Shown here: piece after piece, positions 26,048-39,060 of the stretch | How positions within the stretch are numbered: position 1 is the first letter of the stretch | Layout of the letters: every line of letters starts with the position of its first letter | Assembly (NCBI GenBank): GCA_035772405.1 | Contig: JAYKKM010000011.1 | Location: 186,001 to 250,000, forward strand | From: Chrysogorgia sp. JL179-B06 | Taxonomy: Eukaryota; Cnidaria; Anthozoa; Scleralcyonacea; Chrysogorgiidae | Length of the DNA stretch: 64,000 nucleotides | Reading direction: 5' to 3' | Notes under the pieces: generated by a model | The model's input: the letters and a program-made list of their open reading frames with translations, nothing else | Database searches by the model: none | What the model was told of the DNA's origin: nothing | Program-made: the position numbers and the translations under genes

Positions 26048-27405
26048 ATGTTCATCACCTTTCTTAATCTTCCTGGCAATGTTATCTTCTAGTTTTGATA
26101 ATGTACTGGGACCAGTGGCATGCTCCTCCAAAACGTCTTGACAAAAGTACCACACTGATTCCTTGGTTAACCCAGGTTTCCCGAATGATAACCGTAACTT
26201 TAAGAAAAGGTATGAAAATGTTGTTTAAAATATAATATGAAAAATATGCCAATTTTCAAATGTCTTTGTGATAACTGTACAATCATTGATGTATTTTCCA
26301 AAGATATAATTTTTTCGCTTTTCTATTGTATTTCAACTTCCAGCATGCTTGGATCACATTTTAAAATACAACATTTATATTACACAAGCTTTCGAAAATT
26401 TCCCTGCAAAAAAACCTATTGCTTTTATAACTAAATAAACCTGAGATGTGATAAAAACATGCAGGAAGTTGCGAGAATGACAAACACAAAAGTTAATTAA
26501 AACACCAGTCAGTGATAATAAATTTAATGAACTGTATTATTAAATTTAATGACCAGAGTATTGGTAAACACAACAGTTGCCACACCTTTTAGCCAACGTT
26601 GTTGTGGGCTTACATCTTTTAAGCATTGTTCAAGGATGCTGCATACTACTTCAACGAAAGCATGGAAACTTATTTTCCAAAAGTCCATATACTGTATGGC
26701 CCATGCAAGTAGAATCTCCTATTAAGAACAATATTATAAAGTTAAGATTACAATTATCAGAATATATGAAATTAAAAAAAAACAAGTAAAAAATATGTAA
26801 AAATGTAAAAAACAGATAATTATAGTTTGAAAGTTTACAAATGCCTAAACATTTCAGAAAGTTAGGTTGTAATTATGAATAGTCATGCCATCATTTATTA
26901 ATGTTATAGCTGTAGTCTGCAAATTATATGCAACTTATTTTCCTCCACGAAGGGAGAAGACTTGTGAATCAACTCATTGTCATAGGTTGGAGCTCCTTCA
27001 ATTGAACCGTGGTGATTAAATCTTATCACCCTACCAATAAGTCTAAGTAAAAAATAACAAAGAAAAAGCAAATAACCTATAAATAATTAATATAAAAATA
27101 AAATACAACCTTTGGAGCAATGATGATGATATTTAAGTCAATGTGAATATTAAAAACAGGTATTGTCCTATAAATAAAATTGACTATGGTAATTATATTT
27201 GGCCTTAAATTTTTTTTTCGTTCAAAATTTATGATAACCTTTAAATTATCACTGGATAAAATTAAGTTGGCCGAAACGTCAAAAGTATATTATGTATAAT
27301 ATGTATTTGTATACGAGAATTTGCATTATATTTATATATAATATAATTTGTTTGAGAATCAATTGTTAATGTTAGCATGACTATATATTATATACCTTGC
27401 CAGTT

Positions 27406-27585
27406 CCGGTGAATTTGAAGACACAATAGCAGCAGCTCTTCATGCACTCATGCCTTCTTTGTTTGAACCTGACATAAGTCGCCCCTGTACTTGGAGAAGG
27501 AACTCTCCAAAGGGCTTAGTTATATCTGGGTTATCTATCATAACAACACATGTTGTCTTTGCAAGACTTTGTTGCTTCTTCTTCA
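27406..27585 (-). pseudogene. Gene A Walker B exon with in-frame TGA
   Basis: Encodes KTTCVVMIDNPDITKPFGEF and later AAIVSSNSPELA, matching gene B's SMVIMIDDPKMT and SVLMTSNEKELD (Walker B and SF3 motif C). A TGA at 27442-27440 separates the two motifs. The second Walker B acidic residue is Asn here instead of Asp in gene B. The donor AAG|GTATAT is present. Confidence 0.65.
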
Positions 27586-28125
27586 TTTAAAGCATTGTAA
27601 TGTTTTGACTACAGTAGTTATATTGGGCATTATAAAATAATATTTAAAAAACGCAAGTGGTGATTGGCTGAAAGCCATGTTTCTATAACTGCATAGAAAC
27701 ATGGAAAAATGTCCACGCCATCCAATAAGCCATGCTATGATTATTTCCACGTTATAGCTATTTTCGATGAGTTATTTTTATAACGGAAATAGAAAAGATT
27801 TTTTCCGTGTTCCCATAGAGTTATAGAAACTTGTGGAAGTTTTGCGAGAACTCGAAATAGTGTGAAACGCTCGCCCTGCTGACTCGTGTTCCCACTACAA
27901 TTTATCATTCTCCCAAGCGTAGTGAATGAGTAAAAATATTGTTTTTAACACGAGAAGATAAAATTCAATTATTCAAGCCGAATGTATATTTTAAGCGAAT
28001 AATTTTCTTTTTATTATATTTATTTTATATTTTATTATATTAATTTATTATTTATTATATTATTATTTTTTATCACGTTATCGATATCCTCACTAGTGAG
28101 AATATGGAAAATATGTCACTGCATG

Positions 28126-28478
28126 CAGGCCCGGATTAGCCACCAATCCAAATAAGCCATGGCTTAGGGCCCACAGTCCTGTGGGTCCCTGGGCCCACCA
28201 AATCGACGGAATCGGACAAACATGGCAAATAAGTGTAAATTACTGTAAAACCCTATTAATTTCTAAACAAATTGCAAATTTTGGTACAAAAAAGGTCGTT
28301 TTCTAACCATGAAAATTCTGTAAAATCTTCCCCCAGAATGCAGGAAATGGCATTTCAGAGACTCTAGATTTAAAAATTTCCCAAGGGGCATGCCCCCGGA
28401 CCCTCGACTCCCTTCTATTTATATAAAGCCCCATCGTAAATTTGGCTTAAGGCCTCATCGTGTGCTAATCCGGCCCTG
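28126..28478. mobile_element. hAT-type MITE with 8-bp target duplication
   Basis: Ends CAGGCCCGGATTAGC and GCTAATCCGGCCCTG are inverted repeats, flanked by ACTGCATG on both sides (28118-28125 and 28479-28486). Eight-base duplications with a CAGG start are typical of hAT elements. No transposase inside. Confidence 0.8.
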
Positions 28479-28649
28479 ACTGCATGTCTGCATATTTCCT
28501 AGTGAAACACTCTAATCTATATAATAAAAATATGTATGTGACTTACAAATTAACCTATATCTATAAAATTGAAGTATGATTGGTTTAAATCAAGCAGGTT
28601 GTATTTATGTGTTTATATTTTGACCAAATAATTAAAGTTTTTTACATAC

Positions 28650-28801
28650 GCTGATGTCCCACAAAGGAGTTGATTACCACCACTCAAGAACATGAGATGG
28701 ACTCTATTTGGTATCCCCTGGTCAAGAGCAAGGATGAACAAACTCAGCGATTTTCCAATACATTTAGTCTCTGAAATACAGCATTCCAAGAGAACTCTCA
28801 G
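28650..28801 (-). pseudogene. Gene A P-loop exon
   Basis: Encodes CIGKSLSLFILALDQG and MFLSGGNQLLCGTS, parallel to gene B's NVGKSFTLRLIAKGQG and LLLSGGDETISGAS. Flanked by TTTCAG acceptor and GTATGT donor. It shows how far A has drifted from B while keeping GKS. Confidence 0.65.
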
Positions 28802-29185
28802 CTGAAATTATGTTATAAAAAAACCCAATGATTTCTAAAAAATGCAGTTTGCTTGTCGAGGCATTAATGAATACTGGGACTTGCAATTTAGAGAATTAAG
28901 GAAAAGTTAAAACATGTCTGAAAAAATATTTTCCCTCAAAAACAGATTATGGCCTCAGGGCTGTTTTTTAGACCTTAATTGGAAATTTTTTTTTCCAATA
29001 CGCACCTCCAAAATCAGGTAAATAACACATATTTATACTGAAGCATTTTAGAAGAGTAGATTATAAAACTAATTTAAGTTCAACCTAAGATAACATCTTT
29101 GTTGCTACTCCAACATTGGTCTGTGATTTTGATCAGAATAGTCAGATATTTTTAGTCAAACAATGTATGTATGAAATTTTATCAA

Positions 29186-30168
29186 TTAACTACCCACACG
29201 GTGTTCAATAATCATAAACCCAAATATGTTACCTCTTCCTAATATGAATAGTTGACCATGCTCACGTTAAGATAACGACACACGCTAACGTCACATATTG
29301 AATTATCTAGGTACTTTGCCGTATTGCAGATCGGAGGGGATGGAGTCAGTAGCTACCCCGCGACCTCGTCTCAGGGTATCTCGCCTCCAGGGAGGACGAG
29401 GTTAGCTATCCTGTCGATAGCGCCGAGCCACGATGCTAATTCTACCGGCAGGGCACACAACCCCCCAACCAACGGAACCTCCTCCATCCCGCGATCTGCA
29501 AAGTCACCCGTCTAGAACGGGGAAAGAAAAAAAAAAAAAAAACCAACAAAACAAAAAACAATTGTGAAGAATACGTACAAGTAGATCGGTACTTACCCAA
29601 GAGGAAAGAGCTCACCGTACAATATGCCACGCATCGATGGACGCGAATCTAGCTGACGCGAAGGAACCTAAACTGCGATAGTTTGAAGAAAGAAACAACG
29701 GCGTAAAGGGGAGGGAGAGGGCGGGACGTAGCGAACGATCGGTGAGTAAGCCGAATGCCATTTGAGCCAGTGTTTATATACGGTAACGAAGGACGCGGGC
29801 CCGCATGAGAGAAACCGCTGACACCGTTAAACGTTAACTTCTTTTATTATGATATAATAAAATACATTTAACTACCCACACGGTGTTCAATAATCATAAA
29901 CCCAAATATGTTACCTCTTCCTAATATGAATAGTTGACCATGCTCACGTTAAGATAACGACACACGCTAACGTCACATATTGAATTATCTAGGTACTTTG
30001 CCGTATTGCAGATCGGAGGGGATGGAGTCAGTAGCTACCCCGCGACCTCGTCTCAGGGTATCTCGCCTCCAGGGAGGACGAGGTTAGCTATCCTGTCGAT
30101 AGCGCCGAGCCACGATGCTAATTCTACCGGCAGGGCACACAACCCCCCAACCAACGGAACCTCCTCCA
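29186..30168. repeat. A-spacer-B-A block of the DIRS element
   Basis: The two 301-bp A copies look almost identical. The first A is followed by a unique 238-bp spacer and the 143-bp B; B abuts the second A directly (junction 29867/29868). That junction is what a circular replication intermediate would use. Confidence 0.85.
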
Positions 30169-30204
30169 ATGTAAGGCTACAACCACAGGGGGGTTGGAGA
30201 AAGG

Positions 30205-31720
30205 TTACCGTTGGAAACCGCCTCCCAAGACTGACTCCAACCCCTCAAAGAAACGGAGCGATGCACGTAATCGTTGCTGGTGACGTGCGACGTATTCCCG
30301 ATAAGCCGAGCTGGACCAACGACCCAGGACTTGAATTAAATGATCCGGTACCCCTGCCTCCGTGGCTGCCCCAGTGCGGAAACGATGACTGGAGTACTTT
30401 CCAGTAATGCCAGCACGAGTGAGGAGATCAGCTGATAGACCGCGGTAAGCCAGATAGTGTTGGAGAGCCAATACTAGGCAGATGTCGTGACCTGAACGGG
30501 TCGGTTGTGGAGTATAAGACGTAGAAGAAATGCGGGCGGAATGGAACCAGGAGATACTTCAACATCCGCCAAAGACAAGTGGCGGGACGAATTGAACGGA
30601 CCACGGGTGCGAGCCCAAAACGAACCCCAAACGTTGGCGGCAACGACGACGGGAAAGAATTCTAACCACCACGCCAAATCCCGGCGAAAGGCAACGTTGA
30701 GACGAAGGGGGTGCGAGGGCGAACGGAAAGCGCTGAGAAGTTCGATCATCCGACGAACAAAGGAGCGGCCGGGGAGGCGATTACCGATTCCAGTTCGGAG
30801 CGGGTGCAACAACGCTTCGTGGCCCAGCGTTGCAACAACTCGAGGAAAGCCAGAAATTTGCACGACGGAAGGCGCACGAGTTGACGGACCGAGTCCAACT
30901 CGATACCCAAGGCGCGTGGTGGGACCCGGAGAGGGAGGCCTAAACGTCCGAACACCGACCGGGCTTTGGCGACATTGACCGCGAGTCAATCACCGGGCGC
31001 GATCTCGTTAGGGGGACAAAAAAAAAACAACGATGGTAGTGGAACAGAAAACCGTTTTCTGTTTATTGTAGTTGTAGCGCAAGGTCCATTCGACCAAGGC
31101 GACAACGGAATCGAAAAAGAAAGGGGGCGGACCGCAGCCCAAATGGGATATTCAGATCAACGTAGTATTGGTTGCGCCATCGCAGATCTAAGAGGTAACG
31201 TTCCGACGAATGAATGGGAACGTTCCTTGATGCCCATCGAACTTGGCCAGGACGGCCCCTGGGCCTAATGACATAAGGACAGTGATCGCCGTATCGACAG
31301 AAATATAACGAAGGGGGGAAAAGCTCACGAGGGATGCTAACAATCACACTGTGCCACTGGGGGATAACAGATCAAGAATGAGGCGCCATTTCCCAGGCTG
31401 GTTCTTCTTGGGGATAACACCAAACGGGCTACATTGAAGAGCAGCTAGCGGCGGAACAGCGACGGGACCAAAAACACGGTTTTGAAACTTCATTGGCCAA
31501 ATATGCATCGATAATATCGGGATTTTGCATTGCCGACTTCAAGTTGCGCCTCGCCGAGACAAGGCGCATCGCATGCGAATCAAAGACCATCTCGAATCCC
31601 CTCCACGACAAAAAATCACGCGTGCGCGGTCCGGGTGACGCTCTAACTCCCATCTGAAATTCCCGAAAGTTTAGGGGAGTGACCCGAGCTACGAGCGGAA
31701 GGACCAACGGTAGGCCTACA
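30205..31720 (-). pseudogene. Degraded DIRS reverse transcriptase, RNase H region and tyrosine recombinase
   Basis: From high to low coordinate: NPDIIDAYLANEVSK near 31530; FGVIPKKNQPGKWRLILDLL near 31350-31430; YYVDLNIPFGLRSAPFLF near 31110-31165 (RT); LGIELDSVRQLVRLP near 30900; RRMIELLSAF...AFRRDLAWWLEF near 30660-30760; and the recombinase end YSSHRFRTGAATEAG...LGRWSSSAYREYV in 30205-30471. The blocks fall in different frames with stops between them. The recombinase His-x-x-Arg region is visible. Confidence 0.75.
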
Positions 31721-31969
31721 ACGGAAAGGGGCGGAAGTAGGAGATGACAGGACTATCGACGAGCGAGAACAGCCTCCCCCCGTAAGTGGTGCGATACGTT
31801 GCGACTCGCTAACCGTGCGCGAAAAAAGACTGGGATGTGGGGGACCGGTGGCAGCGAAAGAGGCGAACACCCCTATCGAAGGTGCAAAACGATGCCAAAC
31901 ACTAAATGCACGCGAATGAGCAGATAATTATTGTGCGATGGAACGAGCCTCCCCGACGTCAGAAGCATG

Positions 31970-32776
31970 GGCAGCGAATACTCCCCCCCCCCCCCAGGCG
32001 GTGCGAAACAATGCTAATCATACGCGAATGACCGATAATTACTACACGACGGAACGAGCTTCTCCGCGACGGAAGGAGTAGCGGCAGCGAAGGAGACGAA
32101 CACCCCCTGACAGCGGTGCGAAACGAAGCGATGCGAACCGATACGGAGCGCCAAACCGCACGCGAATGACCGCGAATTATTATAACTAAGCGCCGTAACG
32201 AGCCTCCCCGAAGTAAGGAGTAGAGGCAGCGAAGGAGACGAACAATACCCTCCGAACAGCGGTGCGAACCGATCGCTAACCGCACGCGTATGACTGCGAA
32301 TTATTGTTAAGCGACGTACCGAGCCAATCCGACTAATGAGTAGAGGCAGCGAAGGAGAAGCACAATACCCCGCCCGAACAGCGGTGCGAACCGATCGCTC
32401 GCGAATGACAGCAAATTATTGGTAAGCGACGTAACGAGCCTCCCCGACGTAAGGAGTAGAGGCAGCGAAGGAGAAGAACAATACCCCGCCCGGACAGCGG
32501 TGCGAACCGAACGCTAAGCGACGTAACGAGCCTCCCCGACGTAAGGAGTAGAGGCAGCGAAGGAGAAGAACAATACCCCCGTCCGAACAGCGGTGCGAAC
32601 CGATCGCTAACCGCACGCGAAAGACTGCGAATTATTATTATTAAGCGACGTAACGAACCTCCCCGACGGAAGGGGTAGATGAAGCGAATGAGACGGACAA
32701 TACCCCCCCCCCCCCCCCCCCCCCCCCCGCGAACAGCGGTGCGAACCGATCGCTAACCGCACAAGAATGACTGCGA

Positions 32777-32814
<38 letters not shown>

Positions 32815-34010
32815 GCGACGTAACGAGTCTCCCGACGTAAGGGGTAGAAGAAGCGAAGGAGACAACCCCCCTAACAGCGGTGCGAAACGAGGCGGTGCGA
32901 ACCGATACGGAGCGCTAACCGCACGCGAATGACCGCGAATTATTACTATGCGACAGAAGGAGACAAACACCCCCTGACAGCGGTGCGAGACGAGGCGGTG
33001 CGAACCCGCTAACCGCACGCGAATTACTAATTATTATGAGACGTAACGAGTAGAGGCAGCGAGGGAGATGAACACCCCCCTTACAGCGGTGCGAAACGAT
33101 GCGAACTGAAAAACGTAGCAGGGCTAACCGCACGCGACTGACCGCGAATTATTACTATGCGACAAAAAGGAGACGAACACCCCCCTGACAGCGGTGCGAA
33201 ACGATGCGAACGGAAAAAAAACGGAGGGCTAACCGCACGCGACTGACCGCGAATTATTACTATGCGACAGAAGGAGACGAACACCCCCCTTACAGCGGTG
33301 CGAAACGATGCGAACTGAAAAAACGTACCAAGGGCTAACCGCACGCGACTGACCGCGAATTATTACTATGCGACAGACGGAGACGAACACCCCCTTACAG
33401 CGGTGCGAAACGATGCGAACTGAAAAACGTACCAGGGCTAACCGCACGCGACTGACCGCGAATTATTACTATGCGACAGAAGGAGACGAACACCCCCCTT
33501 ACAGCGGTGCGAAACGATGCGAACTGAAAAACGTACCAGGGCTAACCGCACGCGACTGACCGCGAATTATTACTATGCGACAGAAGGAGACGAACACCCC
33601 CCTGACAGCGGTGCGAAACGATGCGAACTGAAAAACAGACCAGGGCTAACCGCACGCGACTGACCGCGAATTATTACTATGCGACAGAAGGAGACGAACA
33701 CCCCCCTTACAGCAGTGCGAAACGATGCGAACTGAAAAAACGTACCAGGGCTAACCGCACGCAACTGACCGCGAATTATTACTATGCGACAGACGGAGAC
33801 GAACACCCCCCTTGACAGCGGGGCGAAACGATGCGAACTGAAAAACGGAGGGCTAACCGCACGCGACTGACCGCGAATTATTACTATGCGACAGAAGGAG
33901 ACGAACACCCCTTGACAGCGGTGCGAAACGATGCGAACTGAAAAACGGAGGGCTAACCGCACGCGAATGACCGCGAATTATTATGCGACAGAGCGAGACG
34001 AACATACCCT
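31970..34010. repeat. ~104-bp GC-richer tandem satellite inside the DIRS element
   Basis: Units contain CTAACCGCACGCGA(A/C)TGACCGCGAATTATTACTATGCGACAG, a run of C, and AGCGGTGCGAAACGATGCGAAC. Near-perfect ~104-bp units occupy ~33010-33960; older, more variable units with C-runs and (TTA)n lie at 31970-33000. Long frames here on both strands are by-products of the repeat. It occupies the region where the element's 5' (gag) part should be. Confidence 0.85.
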
Positions 34011-35064
34011 CCCCGGGCTGCCACACAACCGTTCCACGAGCGACACAGCGTTGGTGACGACAGGGTACCGATGGTCTTTCCCCAGAGACTGGAGATGAGG
34101 AACCAGACCCAATGCTGACAAAGTATGAAAAAAATAAATAAAGTGAACACATCGGTTAACGGAGTTCATCCTGGACCGATCTGTTAACAACCGTCGTGCA
34201 GCGGCGTCCCTTCGAAAGGTGCGAGCGTATGTCAACCAAGAATCAATAGTTTATAGCGAAGTAAAGCCGCGGCGAGAAAATGGTGAACGCCTCAATCCCC
34301 GAAATTGATATCGGATAATTTTGCGACGAGGGGGTAAAACTACGCGCTTCTCCCACAGCAAGAACGACGGCTCATACAAGGCGAACGGATCGTCCAAAAG
34401 GTTGGGCAAATCCGACGAAATCCGCGTTTAGGATAGCCGAACGAGCCTATCTTTATACTTTACCTTCTTTTCCTGAGCTAACCCGAGACTGGTGGGAAGA
34501 AAAAAACCCGGCCTCACAAACGCGGGAAATTGGGGTACGGGAAAAAAACAAACTCCAACAACGAACCGAGAGAATCGACGACGAGATTCGAGGCTGAGCG
34601 AAAAGGTAAACTATTAACTGTGGTGGAACGAAATTTAAGTTCGTACCTGACGATGTCGACTGCCCAATGCCAGGGACAGGAACTTGTATTGAACGAAGAA
34701 CCGGCAGTAGAGGCGAACGGGAAATGCGATAGCGACGGATGGCTAAAAGTAAAGCGAGCTGAGCTATCGAGCGAAAGCAAAAACGTAGGCGACGGTCGAC
34801 TCGGTACCGTCGGCTGGCCAAGCAACGAGGCACCCCAGCGAAGGAATCACAGCCGAAACAGGCTGGCAGCGACGTGACAGAAGTCTTTGGTAACCGAATA
34901 GGCTGCATCGGCAATGTCCGCCAACCAAGAACTCGTCAAGGTCGAGGACGAAGTTTGAAACAGGCGAAGTCACCGTTGAAAGGAGCGGCCATTCGTTTGA
35001 AATCGGCATAATCTCCAGAGGAGATAAGGAAGAAAGACTATTACATGATATCCGAGGCATAAGC
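34011..35064. other. 5' part of the DIRS element, no clear gene
   Basis: Minus-strand frames of 98-153 residues overlap here, but none has a recognisable gag motif. Probably a decayed gag region. Confidence 0.4.
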
Positions 35065-35239
35065 GACGTAGCGAACGATCGGTGAGTAAGCCGAATGCCA
35101 TTTGAGCCAGTGTTTATATACGGTAACGAAGGACGCGGGCCCGCATGAGAGAAACCGCTGACACCGTTAAACGTTAACTTCTTTTATTATGATATAATAA
35201 AATACATATAAACTAAAATTAATTTTATAAATTAACTGA

Positions 35240-35355
35240 AAACTATACTCATTCCACACATCATCGGGATCAAGTGCATTTCTAACAATTCGACCAACTG
35301 TAAATGCTGTTGCCATTTGAAATGCCAGTCTGTTTTGGTGAGTCATTACGAAAAA
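35240..35355 (-). pseudogene. Gene A exon upstream of the P-loop exon
   Basis: Encodes NRLAFQMATAFTVGRIVRNA, parallel to gene B's QNAIALKLAVCFTLSWLLRV (61019-61131). Acceptor TTTATAG is present at 35356-35357. The retrotransposon begins just downstream, so the insertion is in the intron following this exon. Confidence 0.55.
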
Positions 35356-35432
35356 CTATAAAAAGTGCAAAATATAAACATAAGAATGTGGTACTGTTGT
35401 GGTATTCCAATCCTAAATATATAATATCATGA

Positions 35433-35886
35433 TAGAACGTTGATGCTTAACTGCCTTTTTACATTGAAAGAGTTGAACAGAGATAGAAATGATCGTCACT
35501 GCATCAAGTGATTTTCGTAATAGCATATTTGATAGAAAATGGAAAATAACACTGCCTACACAGCACTGTGTACTCTTTGTTATTTCGAATGTCTAGGATA
35601 GTATTATCCTTTTGTCATTTCATATAAAATTAAAATGTTTCGCAAATATAAGTAATTCGATCGGGACAACACTATCCATTAATCCATAGACATTCGAAAT
35701 AACAAAGTAGACAGTGCTGCATAGACAGTGTTTCTTTTCCATTTTCTATCAACTTCGAAAATTTCGGGTTTATAACATGTCAACATTGGAAATATGCTAT
35801 TACGAAAATCACTTGACGTAGTGATGATCATTTCTATCTCTGTTCAACTCTTTCAATGTAAAAAGGTAGTTAAGCGGTCAACATTC
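35433..35886. mobile_element. ~450-bp fold-back MITE
   Basis: GTTGATGCTTAACTGCC at the left and GTTAAGCGGTCAAC at the right begin inverted arms of about 90 bp or more (CTTTTTACATTGAAAGAG, GATTTTCGTAATAGCATAT), with an inner inverted pair around ATTTCGAATGTCTA. No ORF. Confidence 0.7.
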
Positions 35887-36086
35887 TGTCATGATGTTAT
35901 ATATTTTGGACTGAAACAACAACTGATCATTCTAAAACTAACCTTTGAAATTGAAGATGACGAGGCGGCGTCGGTTTCGAAGTTCAAGAACGTTCTTTTC
36001 GACAAACGGCGGAAACTAGTAACATAAATGTTGCGTGTCCGCAATAATTCTTTAAATTTGAAGCGTTCTTTACTTTTCGTTCGCAA

Positions 36087-37151
36087 GTACGACAGATGAG
36101 TTCAGGAAGCGCTTTGTTTCGCTGAAGCACGTTGCCATGAACTTTTTCAATTTCAACTAATATAACCGCGTTCTTGCAGTGTGTGGAGTCGATAGGACAA
36201 AAGATCGATCACAGGATAAAACTTCTTTGGATCAGTGGTCAATGGCCATTACAGCCAGTTGCTGCACCTGGATAACCTAAACTTTACCAGCCCCTCCCAC
36301 TCTATTTTTATCACCCAGAATCTGGGACTGGGAAATGATAGACTACAACGAAAATATGAAGTTATAAAACATGCACAGAAATCCCTCTGCCTCAGGTGAA
36401 GAAGACACATTGCACATAGTGGACATCTGTAACTTTCCAAAAGGGCCGTTAGGCCAAAGGGGGCACACAAACCAACTAATTTACTTATAAGTCTTCCCCT
36501 GTTATATAGTAGACCAAAAGTTGAATGAGTGTTATTCAAAGCATGTGTGAAAATATGAAATTTATTTTAAGTGTTTACCAGGATATCTCAAGAGTTTCAA
36601 ATATTTCATATCTCCAAGCAACTATGTATTGTTCTGTTTACTATATAACAATTGTCCTTATTGCCTTGAAAAAAATTGCTTTAAACTACAAATTAGGCCA
36701 CATAAAAAAATACTTGTTTAGCATCCTTGCATTCCAACGTTTCCAGGTCTGGAGGGAGGTGTTTTTTTTTAATATTCAAACCGTTGTGACAAAGCATTAA
36801 AAATTTAAAATTTCAATCAACCATGGTTACACTTTTGTCTCATCGTGGTCTCACAATGGACAGTAAAACACGAGTAGGGTATTTCTAAGGTGGAAAAACG
36901 ATAGTTCTGATAGTTTAACAATGTTTGTGCAAAATAAAAAATAAAATTGAGGTCGGTGAGATTTCCCAGGTCGGGCCGGGATGCTAAACAAGTAATTTTT
37001 TTATGTGGCCTTTATGCTGATTAAGTTATTACAATAAAAAAATCAATAAAAAACTCTAAAGCTTTATAATAAATTGCATTATCGACACTCTGTCTTTGTT
37101 CTGTTTCATTCAATAATTTTATATTGAATTCATACATAAATTATTAGAGTA
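36087..37151. other. No gene seen
   Basis: AT-rich; open frames of up to 96 residues lack recognisable features. Confidence 0.35.
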
Positions 37152-37956
37152 CCGGGTGACCCAAAAAAAAGTACTCCGGTTTGATTCATAATAACTTCTA
37201 AACGAGTGAAGCTATTAAACTGAAATAACTTTCATTAGATAGATGGAAGACTAACTTAGATTTTGAAATATGACAGTTGTATTTTACTTAAAAATTCACG
37301 GAGATATTAATGTTCAAACTCGGTAGCATATTTCTGGATGTGTCTAAAATATGCAAAAAACGCCGTATCAATATTAATCAAGCTTTGCTCAACTGAAACA
37401 CGCACTATTAGCAGTAAATAAATGACAAATTGTTTATTATGAAACGAAGTATTATTATTTACAAAATACAAGCAAGATTTATTCGTTCGGAATCGCGTGT
37501 CCTCTAGCACGAATGCACTGCCTAGCCCGTGACACCATTGCGTCGAAGGAGTCATGGATCATTCGTTGTTCTAGATTACGGCATGCTGCGAAGCTCTTCT
37601 AAATTCTACGGTTGCTGATCATGTGGTACATTCCAAATTTGTTCATGTTCAGAATAAACTCAGAATGAAACACAATCAAACCATAACTCCATAAGACATA
37701 ACATGCAACTCCCCAGAGACATCCAACATTAAGAATTTGATACGGCGTTTTTTGCATATTTTAGACACATCCAGAAATATGCTACCGAGTTTGAACATTA
37801 ATATCTCCGTGAATTTTTAAGTAAAATACAACTGTCATATTTCAAAATCTAAGTTAGTCTTCCATCTATCTAATGAAAGTTATTTCAGTTTAATAGCTTC
37901 ACTCGTTTAGAAGTTATTATGAATCAAACCGGAGTACTTTTTTTTGGGTCACCCGG
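37152..37956. mobile_element. Mariner/Tc1-type element with 220-bp inverted repeats
   Basis: CCGGGTGACCCAAAA starts the left arm and TTTTGGGTCACCCGG ends the right. The arms (37152-37371 and 37737-37956) are about 220 bp and look almost identical, flanked by TA on both sides. The 365-bp middle keeps a minus-strand remnant (RMIHDSFDAMVSRARQCI) resembling a mariner-type transposase C-terminus. Confidence 0.75.
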
Positions 37957-37959
37957 TAT

Positions 37960-39060
37960 ATATTTAAAGACTTAAATTTAAAGTTACCTGAAATTACGTC
38001 GGGCAGCATCGACAAACTGGCTTTGTTATCCTGAAAATGTAGGCACTTGGAATAGGTACAGCACTGGCTGGTTGAATTACATTTACATTATTATTTTGAA
38101 TTTGGTCTAGAGCAATCTTCAACACTGATACATGCTTGATGGCGTCCGCCATTATTCTGAGGTGGGAATTGACAAAACCGCTGTCCATAGCAATCGATGG
38201 CTACAACACCAACTGAAACGCCTCAACGAGATCTCAACCGCGACTCGAGTCAGTGTCGATCCCGCTCAACATGAAAGACGACACAACGAATTTAAGATCG
38301 CCCGACAAGATTAGACAATAAGACGCGACATTACGAAACTGACTTGCCCCTACATACTGATCCGACGCGACAACAAGTAAACCAACACGCAACACTACGA
38401 AACCGATTTGCTCCCTACATACTAATCCGACCCGACAAGTAAACCTAATTTTGTCCCCTCCCTAACTCCATAAATAGAAGGGGTCTTTTGACTTGAGGAC
38501 GCTCTTACTGGTAAGCATAACGGTGCCACTATAATACTGTAGGTGTTTAATAGCCGTTTTTCGTTAATGCAAGCCCAACGTTTTTATCAGTATTAACAGT
38601 TTGATGCTACCCTTGTCATGCTTGTACGAAAAACTTATAGCAAAGAAGACTGAGATTTCTTTTAGGATTTCTATAATTTTTTAGGAGAATCTCTCGCCAA
38701 CGATAACGTGGTTATCGAGAGTGTATCGAGCGCGTTTTCATTCTCGCTTCTCGCTCGATTTGCGCTGGCAAAAAACTCGAATGGTTAAGTTTCATGTGAG
38801 CGGTACTGTAATACATTTGGTAGCACCAAAACCCTGATATTGTGATGTGATATTGTGATGGTGACTGGGTTTGTATATTTGCATGCTGATTCATCTGGGC
38901 AAACATGGTCATGTGCATCTTCATCATCAAGTTGAAACGTCTGATCATCTTTTCTCCTATCTTCCTGAAACCTTTGCTCGGTCTCCAATTCCACTGCTCT
39001 GCATCATTAAAAAGCTTTCTGTTTTGTTTTTCCATGTCATTATGGGGCGCCAAGTGTAAA
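37960..39060. other. No gene seen
   Basis: Contains two short direct repeats of CCTACATACT(A/G)ATCCGAC (38350-38430). No convincing gene. Confidence 0.35.

Larger units (their letters stand above)
29186..35207 (-). mobile_element. DIRS-order (PAT/Ngaro-like) retrotransposon with split direct repeats
   Basis: Repeat A occurs at 29186-29486 and 29868-30168, repeat B at 29725-29867 and 35065-35207. Read on the minus strand the order is B, coding region, A, B, spacer, A: the split-direct-repeat layout of PAT/Ngaro elements. Coding remnants on the minus strand match DIRS reverse transcriptase, RNase H-adjacent region and tyrosine recombinase. Frames are broken, so it is inactive. It lies in an intron of gene A. 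No target duplication is expected for recombinase-inserted elements, and none is seen. Confidence 0.8.

Noticed and set aside
29186..29867. 681-bp long terminal repeat of an LTR retrotransposon
   Set aside because: Only the last 143 bp recur at the far end and the first 301 bp recur immediately downstream, which fits split direct repeats.
32416..33962. Many 70-130-residue frames in the satellite
   Set aside because: Open only because the ~104-bp unit repeats; the translations are the same few words.
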